From Hygrophila difformis (taxonomy: Eukaryota > Streptophyta > Magnoliopsida > Lamiales > Acanthaceae): 64,000 nucleotides of DNA. A model generated the notes under the pieces. That model worked only from the letters and a program-made list of their open reading frames with translations. It made no database searches and was not told the origin of the DNA. Each line of letters begins with the position of its first letter. Positions within the stretch are counted from its first letter, which is position 1. The position numbers were made by a program, and so were the translations under genes. The stretch spans positions 15,612,428-15,676,427 of the forward strand of contig JAOANR010000004.1 of NCBI GenBank assembly GCA_030278955.1. The letters run 5' to 3'. Positions 46,442 to 57,492 of this stretch are shown one piece after another.

Positions 46442-46747
46442 AGATTCTATTTTTAAATACTATTTTGCTAGGAAAATATTTCTACCTTTGTACTAAAATT
46501 TCTTTTGAGATAATAAAATACCCGATTTATTTATAATAAATTGAAAAAAAAAACGGACAGACCTGTCCGTACGAAAAAAAACCAAAACAAAATAAAACAA
46601 ATTAAAATAAAACCCCGAAGCGTACGGCGCTTCTTAGATTCGATCGAGCACCACGTGCTAAAATTACAAAAATGCATATGCATTTATAGAAATTGCTTAG
46701 CCTATATGTTAAATTTACAAGTCCTAATCCACCCTATTTGTACCAGA

Positions 46748-48516
46748 ATGGCACCCAGAGGAAGAGGAAGAGGAAGAACCCAAACCGCTCCCCAAACCAC
46801 TACTGAAACACCTACCGAAATACCTGCAAATGTCACGGAACCGGCCCAACCTGTAGAGGAACAACCCCAAGGTGCGCAGGACGCCCCCGCACCGAACAAC
46901 GTGGGCGATCGTCTTCGGACGATAGAGGAGGTTTTGATTGCGCTAGGGAACGCGCAAGTCAACCAAGGCCAAGCTGCGGCGGTACCTCCGCCCCAAGCTC
47001 GCCCTAACTATCTGGCTATGGTGAACCCCTACCAGCCACCCCACTATGCTGGTGAGGAAGATCCAGCCAAACTGGAGGAATGGATCCGGACCTTCGACAA
47101 ACTGCTGGGAGCAGTTAAATATCCGGAAGGAGAAAGGGTGCATGTCGCCTCATACTACTTGGGAGGCGAAGCTGACGACTGGTGGTAGGCGACACAAGCC
47201 AAACTGACGGAGGATGACGAGCCCTTCTCATGGGCGGAAATGGTGGAGATGCTCAGGGATCGATTCTATCCCCTGGGTACTAAATTAGCGATGTACGAAG
47301 AGTTCCTGTCGCTGAAGCAAGGAGGCCAAACTGTGCAAGAATACTACACACGCTTCAAGGAGCTGGTGAGATTCGCACCAAGGCTAGTGCCCACTGATGC
47401 AGAGAAGGCACAAAAGTTCGAGATGGGACTGAACCTGTCTGTTCGCGAGGTGATCGGGGGGTGCACTACCCCGACCTGCAAGCTGTGTATGACCGCACCG
47501 TGGCGGTAGCTCGTGTGCAGCAACTGAAGAGAAGGGTGAGTGGGGAGTCCAGCAGGGGTCCCCAAGATAAGAGAAACCGGGACTCGAGAAGCGAGAACAA
47601 CACTGGAAGGAACGAACAGCGGAGACGGCCGAATAGGCCCCAACAAAACAACAATGGGAGGAGGTTCAACCAGGAAGATCCGGTACCACCCTGCCCAAGA
47701 TGTGGACGACCCCATCTGGCGAGGGGATGCCCGCAACAGGGTGCCTGCTACCGATGTGGTCGAATAGGTCACGTTCGACGGGATTGCCGAACCAGGGTCG
47801 AGAACATAACGAGAAGGGACGATTTGGTCACGGGGCAAGAACAGCCTCAAAATCAAAACGGGCGGAACGGAAATAACCAGGGGTACAGATCCCCTCAAAA
47901 TAGGCCGCAGAACCAAAATCAGAACCAACGACCTCCGCCCCCTCAGAACCAAAACCAACAGCAAAATCAGCAGCCGAATGCGAATCAGCAGGGCAATCAG
48001 GGACGCCCTATGGGGAGGCTTAACGTGGTTAATCAAGCGGACGTGCCTGCTCAAGGAGAAGTGATGGCAGGTACATTTCATGTTTTGAATACGCCCCTTA
48101 GAATTCTATTTGATTCTGGAGCTAGTTGCTCAATTATAGCATCAAGAATAGTGCCTGAGTTAGATCTACCTAAGTGCGAGAGAATTAGCTTAGGAATTCA
48201 ATTGCCTTCTGGAGAAGTAGTATCTTGCTCTAAACGATATAACGTAATTCCTATAGTGATAAAGAACGTAGAATTCTTCGCGAACTTAGTAGAATTTAAC
48301 TTAAGAGACTTTGACATCATACTGGGGATGGATTGGTTATCCCAGTATAAGGCGGTGATCGAATGCCAAAAGCAAAAGATCACCTTGTCAAAAAAGTAGG
48401 GGAAAGAGAGTTATCTTTTACTCTCAGCCCCCTAAGAAGAGTAACAAAATCGTTAGTGCACTTAAACTAAGTAACTTGATGCGTAAGGGGTATGAACTAT
48501 ATGCGTGCTACGTGCA
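46748..48516 (+). pseudogene. Ty3 chromovirus gag-protease, internal B (truncated)
   Basis: Starts MAPRGRGRGR and is intact where A has its first two stops. A TAG at 47186-47188 replaces CAG, and one base is lost near 47450. It continues through the zinc knuckle and protease ([11 protein letters not shown]) to the shared TAG at 48397-48399, and is cut at 48516 just past YELYACY. RT and everything after it are missing. Confidence 0.92.
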
Positions 48517-49074
48517 ATAATGTCTTAGGAACGTTTTTCATGTTTTAAGTTTTCTTGTTCGATCAGTTTCAAGGGTACTAAAAATTCGTGCAAGAACGCT
48601 GCGCCGTAGAGTTTTTTGTGTTGACAGATTTTAAGTTCTTGATTAAATCTTTAGATTAGATATGTTTTAATTCGCCCAAAAACCATGGTAAGGTTAACTT
48701 ACAGATTTATGGACGTTCCGGCTCGTCGATTCGGAGGCGTGGCTTCCAGTCCACCGTTTACCTCCTTGATTCGTCGGGTTCTTCGTTCTAGATCCGGATC
48801 GGGGTTTAGGATAGAAAAAGATCAAGTTAGGATTCGTTTTCGAATCAAGAATGGAAAAAGAATGGACCAGAACTTACCACAACGATAGAATCCTGTAGAT
48901 TTTCGTCCAAGTCAGTCCCTTCTGTTGGTTCGTGCATCCGACGACTCCGGGATTAGGGTTTGATATGTAGAGATTTTTCGTAGGGTTTGAAAAGTGTTCG
49001 GGACCGATTAAGATGGTTATTTATAGATGTGCAAGACCTAGGGGACGTCCAAGGTCGGCCCTAGGGTGTCTTGA
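48517..49074 (-). repeat. Middle piece of the outer inverted LTR
   Basis: Reverse complement of the region equivalent to about 21350-21900 in the solo LTR, including its TATA region (ATTTATAGA near 49020). It ends in CTTGA (49070-49074), the target duplication of the next element. Confidence 0.88.
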
Positions 49075-51400
49075 TGTAACACCCCGGATTTGGTAACCCA
49101 GGCCGGGACGCTACCGCCACACCCTTCCAAACAAGACCCGATTAAATCGAGTTTGTTTAAAAGGATGCTAAGGCTTAAGTTGCATCATCGACTTAAAAAT
49201 ATTTAAAACCATTCAAATAAGCCCGAATTTAATCAGAGTATATCACGCATAATGATAATAATAAGCAGTGCGGAAGCAAAAATAAACAGGGCCAAAACAT
49301 GCGGCCAAAACCAGAGTCTAAGTCCAATGCATAATTTAAAATAAATAAAATGCGACAAGTCTTCTTTTTAAAACAAAGTGGAAATCCCATCCCTCCATGC
49401 GATGCTTACTCTGCGAAATCTGAAAGGAAAAATAAAACAACAATTTATCAGTACAAAGGTACTGCGTAAGTTAATATATAGCACAACGAATTTTAAAAGT
49501 TTTAGGAGAATATACAAAATAATATATTTATTTAAAAGACGAGTAGATAAATTAATTAAAAATTCTTACACATATGCCACGAACATTTACCAATGTTAGT
49601 TATGATCGAGGACACCCCATTAACATATCCTAGGGACGAACCCACAGGACCAACCTTTGGGACTTTATACCCACAAGGACTCAAACATATCCTAGGGACG
49701 AACCCTTGGGATCAACCTCTGGGACTCGTACCCACGAGGTAAGTGCATGCAGCGGACCCTATACAGACACACTCCGGAGCCCTAGATAACCCATACGGAT
49801 ACATCTAGGAGTATAGACTCATACATCACAATAATCAATGCCGTTTTGGCTATAAAAGAGGGGGCGACATAATTCACCACATTGGCATCCCACTCGATCA
49901 AAACTTACAAAGTTTTAAAACCACATTTTATCATTTCATAATATTCACAACATGTTCAGATTTCATATATATCCAAAACCGAGTAACAATCGACTCGTAG
50001 TTCATCGAATAATCAAAATAGCATTTACCGATTAAAAATGCCATTACAACAGTTTCTGAAATCGCATTTAAAAATGCAGTAAACGATTTTTAAAAATTCT
50101 GGAAAAATTACAGTAGCTAGAAAACATCAAAATAAGCATTTTTCATAGAAATAGCCATCTCAAAATTCGGACTCTAAGTAGGTCATTTTAATCGATTTCA
50201 GAAAGCTATTGAAATTCAAATTCTATTACTTCAGTAACTTCGACCACAGTGAACTCAAAAATTCATAACAATTCCATACATGCTCCAAAAATCACGAAAT
50301 TTTGCAGGGATGTTCTAGACACATATTAGAACAAGTTTCATGAAGACATCAATCACTAAAAACGACCATAGGCAAGAGTAAATCGAACAACAAAACTGAC
50401 TACATACATACATTAAATCTGTTCCCAAATGCGCAGAAAATACCAGATCGAATTTGAGTGACCAAAACTTGTCCAAAAATTATAAAAATTTACAGAGAGC
50501 ATCTTTAGGACGTTAGGAACAAGTTTCATTTTGGAAGTTTCTCCTAAAAATGTACGGATCATGGTCGAATTCATAGAACAATAAGATTGGTCACAAGAAA
50601 ACCCTATTTGACAGATTTTATAAGAAATAGAGATGATCCAATATCTCGAGTTATACTCAACCAAAACTCCTAAAAATCGACGTGCACAATACTAACTTAC
50701 TTGAGATGAGTTTAGGATCAAAAATCTTCTTGGAGGAATTCTGGAAAACGACCAACTCGACCCCAACAATCAACACTTCTACCGAATGCACCTATTATGG
50801 AGTTGTTGGAGGAAATTCTCAATTCTAGGACAAGGGATTCGAATCTAAGACCAAGGAAATGAAGTAGAACTCTTACCTACACGTAGGAGAAAGGTTTGGA
50901 CCACTTGAACACGTCCAACTCTCTGCCAAGGATGATGAACAACTCACAAAACTCTCACTACTCTCTCTTGAACTTAATTTTCGGATGGGATGCAAATGAG
51001 TGAAATGGAGGCTGAGTAGGGGCTATTTATAGAGGGGTAATTGCTCCAAAAGCTGCCATGAGGTAGTGGGAATGTGAAGGAACAAATTCTAACCCATAAC
51101 CCCCGAATTAATCCCCTCAATCATCATCCAAAACCCCCACTCTCCCATGACTTCCATAGGATCCCCTTGGTGCCCAAGTTCCATCATTGAGCTGACTTTG
51201 TGGGACTTTATTACACCCAAAACCTATCCAAAATCATCCCCACACATCCTCCAACGTCTGGAATTCAAATTGGAGTCGTTTGGGGTCGCCCACCACCAAT
51301 TCATGGCATGAAACGCATGGAGCGTTTTGAATCTGCCATAACAGCAGAGTGGCGCGCTGGTGGCGCGCACCGCGCGGCCACCGCGCGACCATCTGCTGTC

Positions 51401-51442
<42 letters not shown>

Positions 51443-51638
51443 ATTATGATTTTAATCTCTTAAAAATCATAATATGAATTATCCGAGATTTTTGGGATAA
51501 TTCGATACATCTATCCCGAGTTGCGATTATCCGAAATATTTAATTCCGTTCTCTCGGAATTAATTCGATTTCGATAAATAAATCCAAATTCTTAATCTTC
51601 GGATTTTAAAACTTAATGTCGATTTCTCGGGTATTACA
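49075..51638 (-). repeat. Chromovirus 3' LTR (young element)
   Basis: On - TGTAATACCCGAGAAATCG ... CCGGGGTGTTACA. It contains an A run of about 35 on - (T run near 51402-51438). Confidence 0.95.
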
Positions 51639-51831
51639 GTCTACCCTCCTTAGAAATCAACTTCGTCCTCGAAGTTGAGTCGCACTCGGATTGATAGTAA
51701 TGCATGTAATGATTCGCACACATAAAATATTTGAGGTTTGAAAATTAAATTCTTACCTCGGCGTGCGACGACTCTCTGCGGGGTATCACATCCTCCCCCC
51801 CTTAGGACTACAGTTATGTCCCCATAACTGC
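51639..51831 (-). promoter_or_regulatory. Double polypurine tract region of the young element
   Basis: On -, the outer tract AAGGGGGGGAGGA (51803-51791) is followed by TGTGATACCCCGC. The inner tract TAAGGAGGGTAGAC (51652-51639) is followed by the LTR start TGTAATACCCG. The TTCGAGGACGAAGTTGA motif lies between them. The layout is the same as in the array although the families have diverged. Confidence 0.85.
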
Positions 51832-54800
51832 TCACGAATCGAGTTGAAAAAGGTTGGGATATTTCTGCTTCATATCCACTTCCAACTCCCACGTCGCTTC
51901 TTCGGTACCATGATTAGACCATAGTACTTTTACCATCCTCACGGTCTTGTTCCTTGTGACTCTTTCTTTGACGTCTAGTATCTCGATCGGATACTCCTCA
52001 TACGTCAGGTCATCATCCAGCTCAATCACATCAGTTTGCAAGACGTGAGTTGGATCGTGCACATATTTCTTCAGCTGAGACACATGAAACACGTTGTGCA
52101 CCCGTGATAATTCCGGTGGAAGAGCCAATCGGTAGGCCAAGGTACCTACACGGTCTAAAATCTCGTATGGACCAATGTAACGAGGACTCAGCTTCCCTCG
52201 TTTGCCAAATCGCATCACCCCCTTCATGGGTGACACCTTTAGCATAACCTTGTCTCCCACTTGGAATTCCAACTCTTGTCGCCTCGTATCGGCATAGCTC
52301 TTTTGGCGATCTTGTGCGGCCTTCATCTTTTGTTGGACAATCTGGATCTGTTTACTCATATCTTCAATGAGCTGAGGTCCAACAACTACAGAATTTTCAT
52401 CCTTTGTCCAGCAAATCGGACTGCGACACTTGCGTCCATAGAGAGCTTCGAACGGTGCCATGCCAATACTAGCATGGTAACTGTTGTTATACGAGAATTC
52501 TATTAGCGGTAAGTGGTTCTCCCAACTTCCCTTGAATTCAAGTACACACGCTCTAAGCATATCTTCAAGTGTTTGTATCGTCCGCTCAGTTTGACCGTCA
52601 GTCATCGGATGAAAAGCTGTACTCATCTTGATTTGGGTTCCCAAGGCTTCTTGTAATTTTGTCCAAAAATTTGAGACAAATCTACTGTCTCGGTCCGAAA
52701 TAATGTCATGCGGTACACCATGCCTTCTGACCACATTCTCGATATATGCCTTGGCGAGTTGATCCATCGACCAATTGTCTTTCATTGGTATAAAGATGGC
52801 AGTCTTTGTTAACCGATCAACTATTACCCAAATTTTGTTCATCCCTCGAGGAGATCTTGGTAAACCCGAGACAAAGTCCATGGAAATACTATCCCATTTC
52901 CAACTCGGGATCTCCAACGGTTTCACCAATCCCAATGGCTTTTGCCGTACTGCCTTTACCTTTTGGCAAGTTATACATTTAGCCACAAAATCCGCAACAT
53001 CCTTCTTCATTCTCGGCCACCAATAGATTTTCTTCAAATCCTTGTACAGCTTATCACCACCAGGGTGTACCGAATAAGGCGTACTGTGGCCTTCCTCCAT
53101 CAATTTCTGCTTCAATTCCTCACACTTGTGAGGAACGCACCACCTTCCTTTAAAGCGAATACTCCCGTCATCGTGGACTGTGAATCCTACCGCTTTTCCC
53201 TCGTCCATCTTCTCCTTGATCCTCTTGAGATTCTCATCGTCCGGCTGAGCTGCCATAATCTCGTCAAATACGGTAGATTCAATTGTCACGGCATTCACCC
53301 TTTCTACCACAGTCCCATAATGGACTAGTTCAGTTTCCAACCTTGCTAAGTCCATATATAGTCCTGACGGTAAAATAAGAGTGTTTGTCGTGTGCTTCGC
53401 CTTTCGGCTTAATGCGTCTGCCACGACGTTTGCCTTTCCCTCGTGATAGGCTATATCCAGGTCGTAGTCCTTGACTAACTCAAGCCATCTCCGTTGCCTC
53501 ATATTTAACTCCTTTTGAGTAAATATGTACTTGAGGCTCTTGTGGTCCGTGAACATCCGACATGTTCGTCCGTATAAGTAGTGTCGCCAAATCTTGAGAG
53601 CGAACACCACCGCGGCTAATTCTAGATCGTGCGTCGGATAATTCTCCTCATGCGGCTTGAGCTGTCGCGATGCGTAGGAAATAACCCTCTGGTTTTGCAT
53701 AAGTACACACCCGAGTCCTTCTTTTGAAGCGTCACTGTACACTTCAAAATCTTCCGTTTCTGATGGAAGTATCAGGACTGGCGCTGTTGTAAGTCTTTTC
53801 TTGAGTTCATGGAAAGACTTTTCACACTCTGTAGTCCATTCGAACTTTAATCCCTTCTTCAGCAGTTGGGTCATTGGCCTTGCAATCTTGGAAAAATCTT
53901 TCACGAACCTTCTGTAGTATCCGGCTAGTCCAAGAAAGCTTCTTACTTCTGTCTGACTCGTCGGTGCCGGCCAATCAATCACTGCCGATATTTTTGCCGG
54001 GTCAACCGACACTCCCTTAGCCGATACTATGTGCCCCAAGAATGTGACTTCCTTCATCCAAAACTCGCATTTCGACAGTTTTGCGTACAACTGATTTCTC
54101 CTCAGAGTTCCGAGCACTTGATGCAAGTGTTTCGTATGCTCCTCATCGTCCCTTGAGTAAACTAGAATGTCATCGATGAATACGACGACACAAGAATCTA
54201 GCAACTCTCGGAAAACACTATTCATGAGGTTCATGAATACTGCGGGAGCGTTTGTGAGACCAAAGGACATTACGGTGAATTCGTAGTGCCCATATCTCGT
54301 ACGAAACGCTGTCTTCGGTATATCCTTCTCGGCTATACGTAATTGATGGTATCCAGATCTCAGGTCGATCTTGGAAAATACCGAAGCTCCTCTCAATTGA
54401 TCGAAAAGGTCTTCGATCCGGGGTAGCGGGTACTTGTTCTTAATCGTGACTTGATTAAGACCTCTGTAGTCTATGCATAACCGAAGTCCACCGTCTTTCT
54501 TCTTAACGAATAGGACTGGCGCTCCCCAAGGTGACGTACTCGGTCGAATATAACCTTTGGATAACAACTCTTCTAGTTGTTCCTTCAGCTCTTTCATTTC
54601 TGCTGGTGCCATGCGATATGGTGCCTTGGATACCGGTTCGGTTCCAGGTACCAGATCAATCGTGAACTCAATCTCTCGCTCAGGTGGCATCCCTGGAATA
54701 TCTTCTGGAAAAACGTCAGGATATTCTTTTATGACTGGGATCTCGTCGATTTTGTTTCCCTCGTCGTTGAGGTTATGCACATAGCATGCATATAAGTGAT

Positions 54801-56529
54801 AGCCTTTCCGTATGAGATTGTAGAACCTCAAGGCATTCACTACCTTAGCGTTTTTCTTTCGAGGCTGCATGTAATACACAACCTTCCTCCCTCGACTCTT
54901 GGCTAAGGAAATCTTCTGCTTTTGGCACTCAATAACAGCTTTATATTGAGTCAGAAAATCCATGCCTAAGATGACGTCGAAATCCCCAAGATCAAACTCA
55001 ATTAGATTCGCGAAGAATTCTATATTCTTGATTACTATCGGGGTTCCATCGTATCGTTTCAAACACGATATCACCTTGCCCGATGGTAATTGAATTCCTA
55101 AGTTAATGTTCGTAGGCGCTGGTAGATCTAAGGCAGATATAATCCTTGTAGATATTAAAGAACAGCTCGCGCCTGAATCGAACAAAACTTTAACGGGTAC
55201 GCTTAAAGTAGTAAACGTACCAGTGATCACTTCTCCCTGAGCGGCCAAATCCGCTTGGTTGATCACGTTCAAGCGTCCCACAGCTCCGCCTTGATTTCTC
55301 TGATGGTTGTGATTCTGGGGTGGCCCTTGAGCTTGTTGAAACCTTTGTCCTTGATTGTTATGCTGATTCGGCCCAGTTGGGTGATTCCCAGTTGGTCGAA
55401 TCACTAAGTCCAGCCTCTTTTCGATTGTCTCCTCTCGAATTCTACAATCCCTTCTCAGGTGGCCATCTCTGCCACATCTATAACAAGACCCAGGTTTCGG
55501 GCATTCGCGCACCAGGTGCGGAATGTTGCATTGCGGGCATCGGGGTATGAAAGCACCCTGATTCCCAGGCCTCCGATTTCCATTCCCTCCTTGGTTGAAC
55601 CCTTTGTTCTCAAATCTTCTCTGTCCTTCATTCTTCGCCAGGTCGTTCCCTCTCCTAAAGTTGTTACCATTGTTGTTGCTCCGATTCCTCTTATCAAATT
55701 GATTCGAGCCCTTGCTCGACTCCCCATGGTCCTTGCGCTTCAGCTGTTGAACCCGTGCGATTGCCACTGCACGATCGTAAACAGCCTGCAGAGTTGTGTG
55801 CTGTCCGCCAACTAGAATCTCTCTGATGCTGAGGTTCAGCCCCATCTCAAATTTCTGGGCTTTGTCAGCATCAGTCGGTACCAATCTTGGAGCGAAACGG
55901 ACGAGTTCCTTGAACCTCGTATAGTACTCCTGTACTGTCTGAGTACCCTGACGGAGGTTAATAAACTCTTCGTATTTAGCCGTTTTCGTGCTAAGAGGGT
56001 AAAATCTCTCTCTCATCATCTCCTTGAATTCTTCCCAAAAATAAACTTGCTCGCCATCCGCTAGTCCCCCTTGGTGGTTCTGCCACCATTCATCTGCCTC
56101 CCCACTTAAATAGTATGTAGCTACTCTCACCTTCTCATTCTCGGGACATCTGACGGCGTTCAAAAGCTTGTCAAATGTCCTCATCCAGTCCTCTAGCTTT
56201 GCGGGATCCTCTTGTCCCTCGTAATGGGGCGGCTGGTATGGGTTTACCATTGCCAGATAGTTAATACGGGCTGCCGGCGGAGGTACCGCCGCTTGGGCCC
56301 TATTAACTTCGGCGTTGCCCAGTGCTATGAGGACTTGCTCTACAGTCCTCAACCGTGCGTCTACAACATTGGGTACAGCGCCCGCCGGTCCTCCAACATT
56401 AGGTGGGTTTGCACCCACTGGCCCATTTGCCCCGTCCGGGTTCAGTGGTGCGCCACCTTCGACTGGTACATTAGGGTGGGCGTTGTTAACAGCGGGGTTT
56501 TCCCTTCGCGGTCTTCCCCTTGGCGGCAT
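51832..56529 (-). CDS. Chromovirus gag-pol polyprotein, intact
   Basis: About 1565 codons. I take [12 protein letters not shown] (ATG 56529) as start, because MAPRGRGR opens the relative's gag; the frame also extends 11 codons further upstream. Approximate domains: gag 85-200 ([20 protein letters not shown]); knuckle [14 protein letters not shown] near 370; protease [13 protein letters not shown] near 450; RT 600-790 with [14 protein letters not shown] and [11 protein letters not shown]; RNase H with [14 protein letters not shown]; integrase zinc site ending CITCQK, then [29 protein letters not shown] and GQTERTIQ giving the DDE triad; a GPY/F-like RYIGPYEIL; and a C-terminal chromodomain ([20 protein letters not shown]). 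The chromodomain places it among chromoviruses and is thought to steer integration to modified chromatin. Confidence 0.96.
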   Translation of the reverse strand: MPPRGRPRRENPAVNNAHPNVPVEGGAPLNPDGANGPVGANPPNVGGPAGAVPNVVDARLRTVEQVLIALGNAEVNRAQAAVPPPAARINYLAMVNPYQPPHYEGQEDPAKLEDWMRTFDKLLNAVRCPENEKVRVATYYLSGEADEWWQNHQGGLADGEQVYFWEEFKEMMRERFYPLSTKTAKYEEFINLRQGTQTVQEYYTRFKELVRFAPRLVPTDADKAQKFEMGLNLSIREILVGGQHTTLQAVYDRAVAIARVQQLKRKDHGESSKGSNQFDKRNRSNNNGNNFRRGNDLAKNEGQRRFENKGFNQGGNGNRRPGNQGAFIPRCPQCNIPHLVRECPKPGSCYRCGRDGHLRRDCRIREETIEKRLDLVIRPTGNHPTGPNQHNNQGQRFQQAQGPPQNHNHQRNQGGAVGRLNVINQADLAAQGEVITGTFTTLSVPVKVLFDSGASCSLISTRIISALDLPAPTNINLGIQLPSGKVISCLKRYDGTPIVIKNIEFFANLIEFDLGDFDVILGMDFLTQYKAVIECQKQKISLAKSRGRKVVYYMQPRKKNAKVVNALRFYNLIRKGYHLYACYVHNLNDEGNKIDEIPVIKEYPDVFPEDIPGMPPEREIEFTIDLVPGTEPVSKAPYRMAPAEMKELKEQLEELLSKGYIRPSTSPWGAPVLFVKKKDGGLRLCIDYRGLNQVTIKNKYPLPRIEDLFDQLRGASVFSKIDLRSGYHQLRIAEKDIPKTAFRTRYGHYEFTVMSFGLTNAPAVFMNLMNSVFRELLDSCVVVFIDDILVYSRDDEEHTKHLHQVLGTLRRNQLYAKLSKCEFWMKEVTFLGHIVSAKGVSVDPAKISAVIDWPAPTSQTEVRSFLGLAGYYRRFVKDFSKIARPMTQLLKKGLKFEWTTECEKSFHELKKRLTTAPVLILPSETEDFEVYSDASKEGLGCVLMQNQRVISYASRQLKPHEENYPTHDLELAAVVFALKIWRHYLYGRTCRMFTDHKSLKYIFTQKELNMRQRRWLELVKDYDLDIAYHEGKANVVADALSRKAKHTTNTLILPSGLYMDLARLETELVHYGTVVERVNAVTIESTVFDEIMAAQPDDENLKRIKEKMDEGKAVGFTVHDDGSIRFKGRWCVPHKCEELKQKLMEEGHSTPYSVHPGGDKLYKDLKKIYWWPRMKKDVADFVAKCITCQKVKAVRQKPLGLVKPLEIPSWKWDSISMDFVSGLPRSPRGMNKIWVIVDRLTKTAIFIPMKDNWSMDQLAKAYIENVVRRHGVPHDIISDRDSRFVSNFWTKLQEALGTQIKMSTAFHPMTDGQTERTIQTLEDMLRACVLEFKGSWENHLPLIEFSYNNSYHASIGMAPFEALYGRKCRSPICWTKDENSVVVGPQLIEDMSKQIQIVQQKMKAAQDRQKSYADTRRQELEFQVGDKVMLKVSPMKGVMRFGKRGKLSPRYIGPYEILDRVGTLAYRLALPPELSRVHNVFHVSQLKKYVHDPTHVLQTDVIELDDDLTYEEYPIEILDVKERVTRNKTVRMVKVLWSNHGTEEATWELEVDMKQKYPNLFQLDS

Positions 56530-56765
56530 TCTGTTAGATAAGCACGCAAGGGTAAGAATCAAATTCTACGGTAGGTTAGTAGTCAAGTTAGTAAGTTCCA
56601 ACATCTCAAGTACGCAGAATTCTAAAAGAGACGACGCAACAAAGGAAAGGGGAAAATGCTTCACTAGATCATTTAGGAAAAATATTATAAAGCAGCTACA
56701 ATGGAAGGCAAATCAAGGTAATATAAAATACGGAAAGCAATAGATACTCCAACGATATGATGCAA

Positions 56766-57236
56766 TCAATCTAGTAGATAATCGGGAGAATAGCCGAGGA
56801 GTGCCCTGTCATGCTCATACTCCCCATCGGAGTCAAGAGGTATCGGTGGGTCCACTATCTCTGCCTCTGGTTCCTCCTCATCCACGCCCTCAATATCAAT
56901 ATACATGTCCGGGTCCTCCTCTTCTTCCTCTTCCTCCTCAGGTTCCGGTGCATTGAGTCGGTTTTGAAGGTCAACAATCTCATGCTCCAAAGTAAACACA
57001 CGCCCCCTAAGCATGTGGTTGTTGTGTTGCTCCTCATGAAACAGAGTTTCAAGAGCAGCGATACGGCCCAAATCCTCCTGTCGAGCATTCCTCAATTTCT
57101 CCAACTCTTTCTCGATACCTTTTACATGGTCCTTATATGCACTAACCTCATCACGGCTATGTCTTAACTCATGCATGATGCTAGTCATCGAACATAGCAT
57201 ATCGGTCATCATGTTAAAAAGCTTTGGGTCTGCCAT
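56766..57236 (-). CDS. Accessory coiled-coil acidic ORF between primer site and gag
   Basis: 156 codons, intact: MADPKLFNMMTDMLCSMTSI, then a long heptad-bearing helix (KGIEKELEKLRNARQEDLGR, LRGRVFTLEHEIVDLQNRLN), a run of eight Glu, and an Asp/Glu/Pro-rich tail. It shares Met-rich start, coiled coil and acidic tail with the 38238-38573 ORF of a diverged family in the same position. No known domain. An extra ORF before gag is known from Ogre elements; I do not recall one as a described feature of Tekay elements. Confidence 0.75.
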   Translation of the reverse strand: MADPKLFNMMTDMLCSMTSIMHELRHSRDEVSAYKDHVKGIEKELEKLRNARQEDLGRIAALETLFHEEQHNNHMLRGRVFTLEHEIVDLQNRLNAPEPEEEEEEEEDPDMYIDIEGVDEEEPEAEIVDPPIPLDSDGEYEHDRALLGYSPDYLLD

Positions 57237-57477
57237 CTATAAATAAATATTTAACGAATCAATATCTTGCACATTTCAAGCACATATGTTAATGCATATG
57301 CAACCCCCAAAAATAATATTTCGAGACTTGTCGAATTTTTGAGATATATTTTTCCATGGGTTTTAAAATAAATTTCCTTTCCATGGAAATAATATTTAAA
57401 AAGCTTAAAAATAATATTTAATATTTTGGGCCTCTATATTGGGCCGAAAATAATAGTTTTTTTTAAAAAAAATTCGG

Positions 57478-57489
57478 GCTCTGATACCA
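57478..57489 (-). promoter_or_regulatory. Primer binding site of the young chromovirus
   Basis: TGGTATCAGAGC on -, three bases inside the 5' LTR. Confidence 0.93.
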
Positions 57490-57492
57490 CTT

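Larger units (their letters stand above)
35330..48516 (+). mobile_element. Tandem Ty3 chromovirus array: LTR - internal - LTR - truncated internal
   Basis: LTR 35330-37920, internal A 37921-43916, LTR 43917-45685, internal B 45686-48516. Each LTR ends GGGGTGTTACA and is followed by the same primer site. Internal B breaks off just after the protease and joins outer-LTR sequence. The shared middle LTR is the product expected from unequal recombination between LTRs of sister elements. Confidence 0.88.

Noticed and set aside
49378..51463. Short ORFs inside the chromovirus LTR, repeated at 57796-59857
   Set aside because: They lie in non-coding LTR, recur only because the LTR recurs, and one ends in a homopolymer run.
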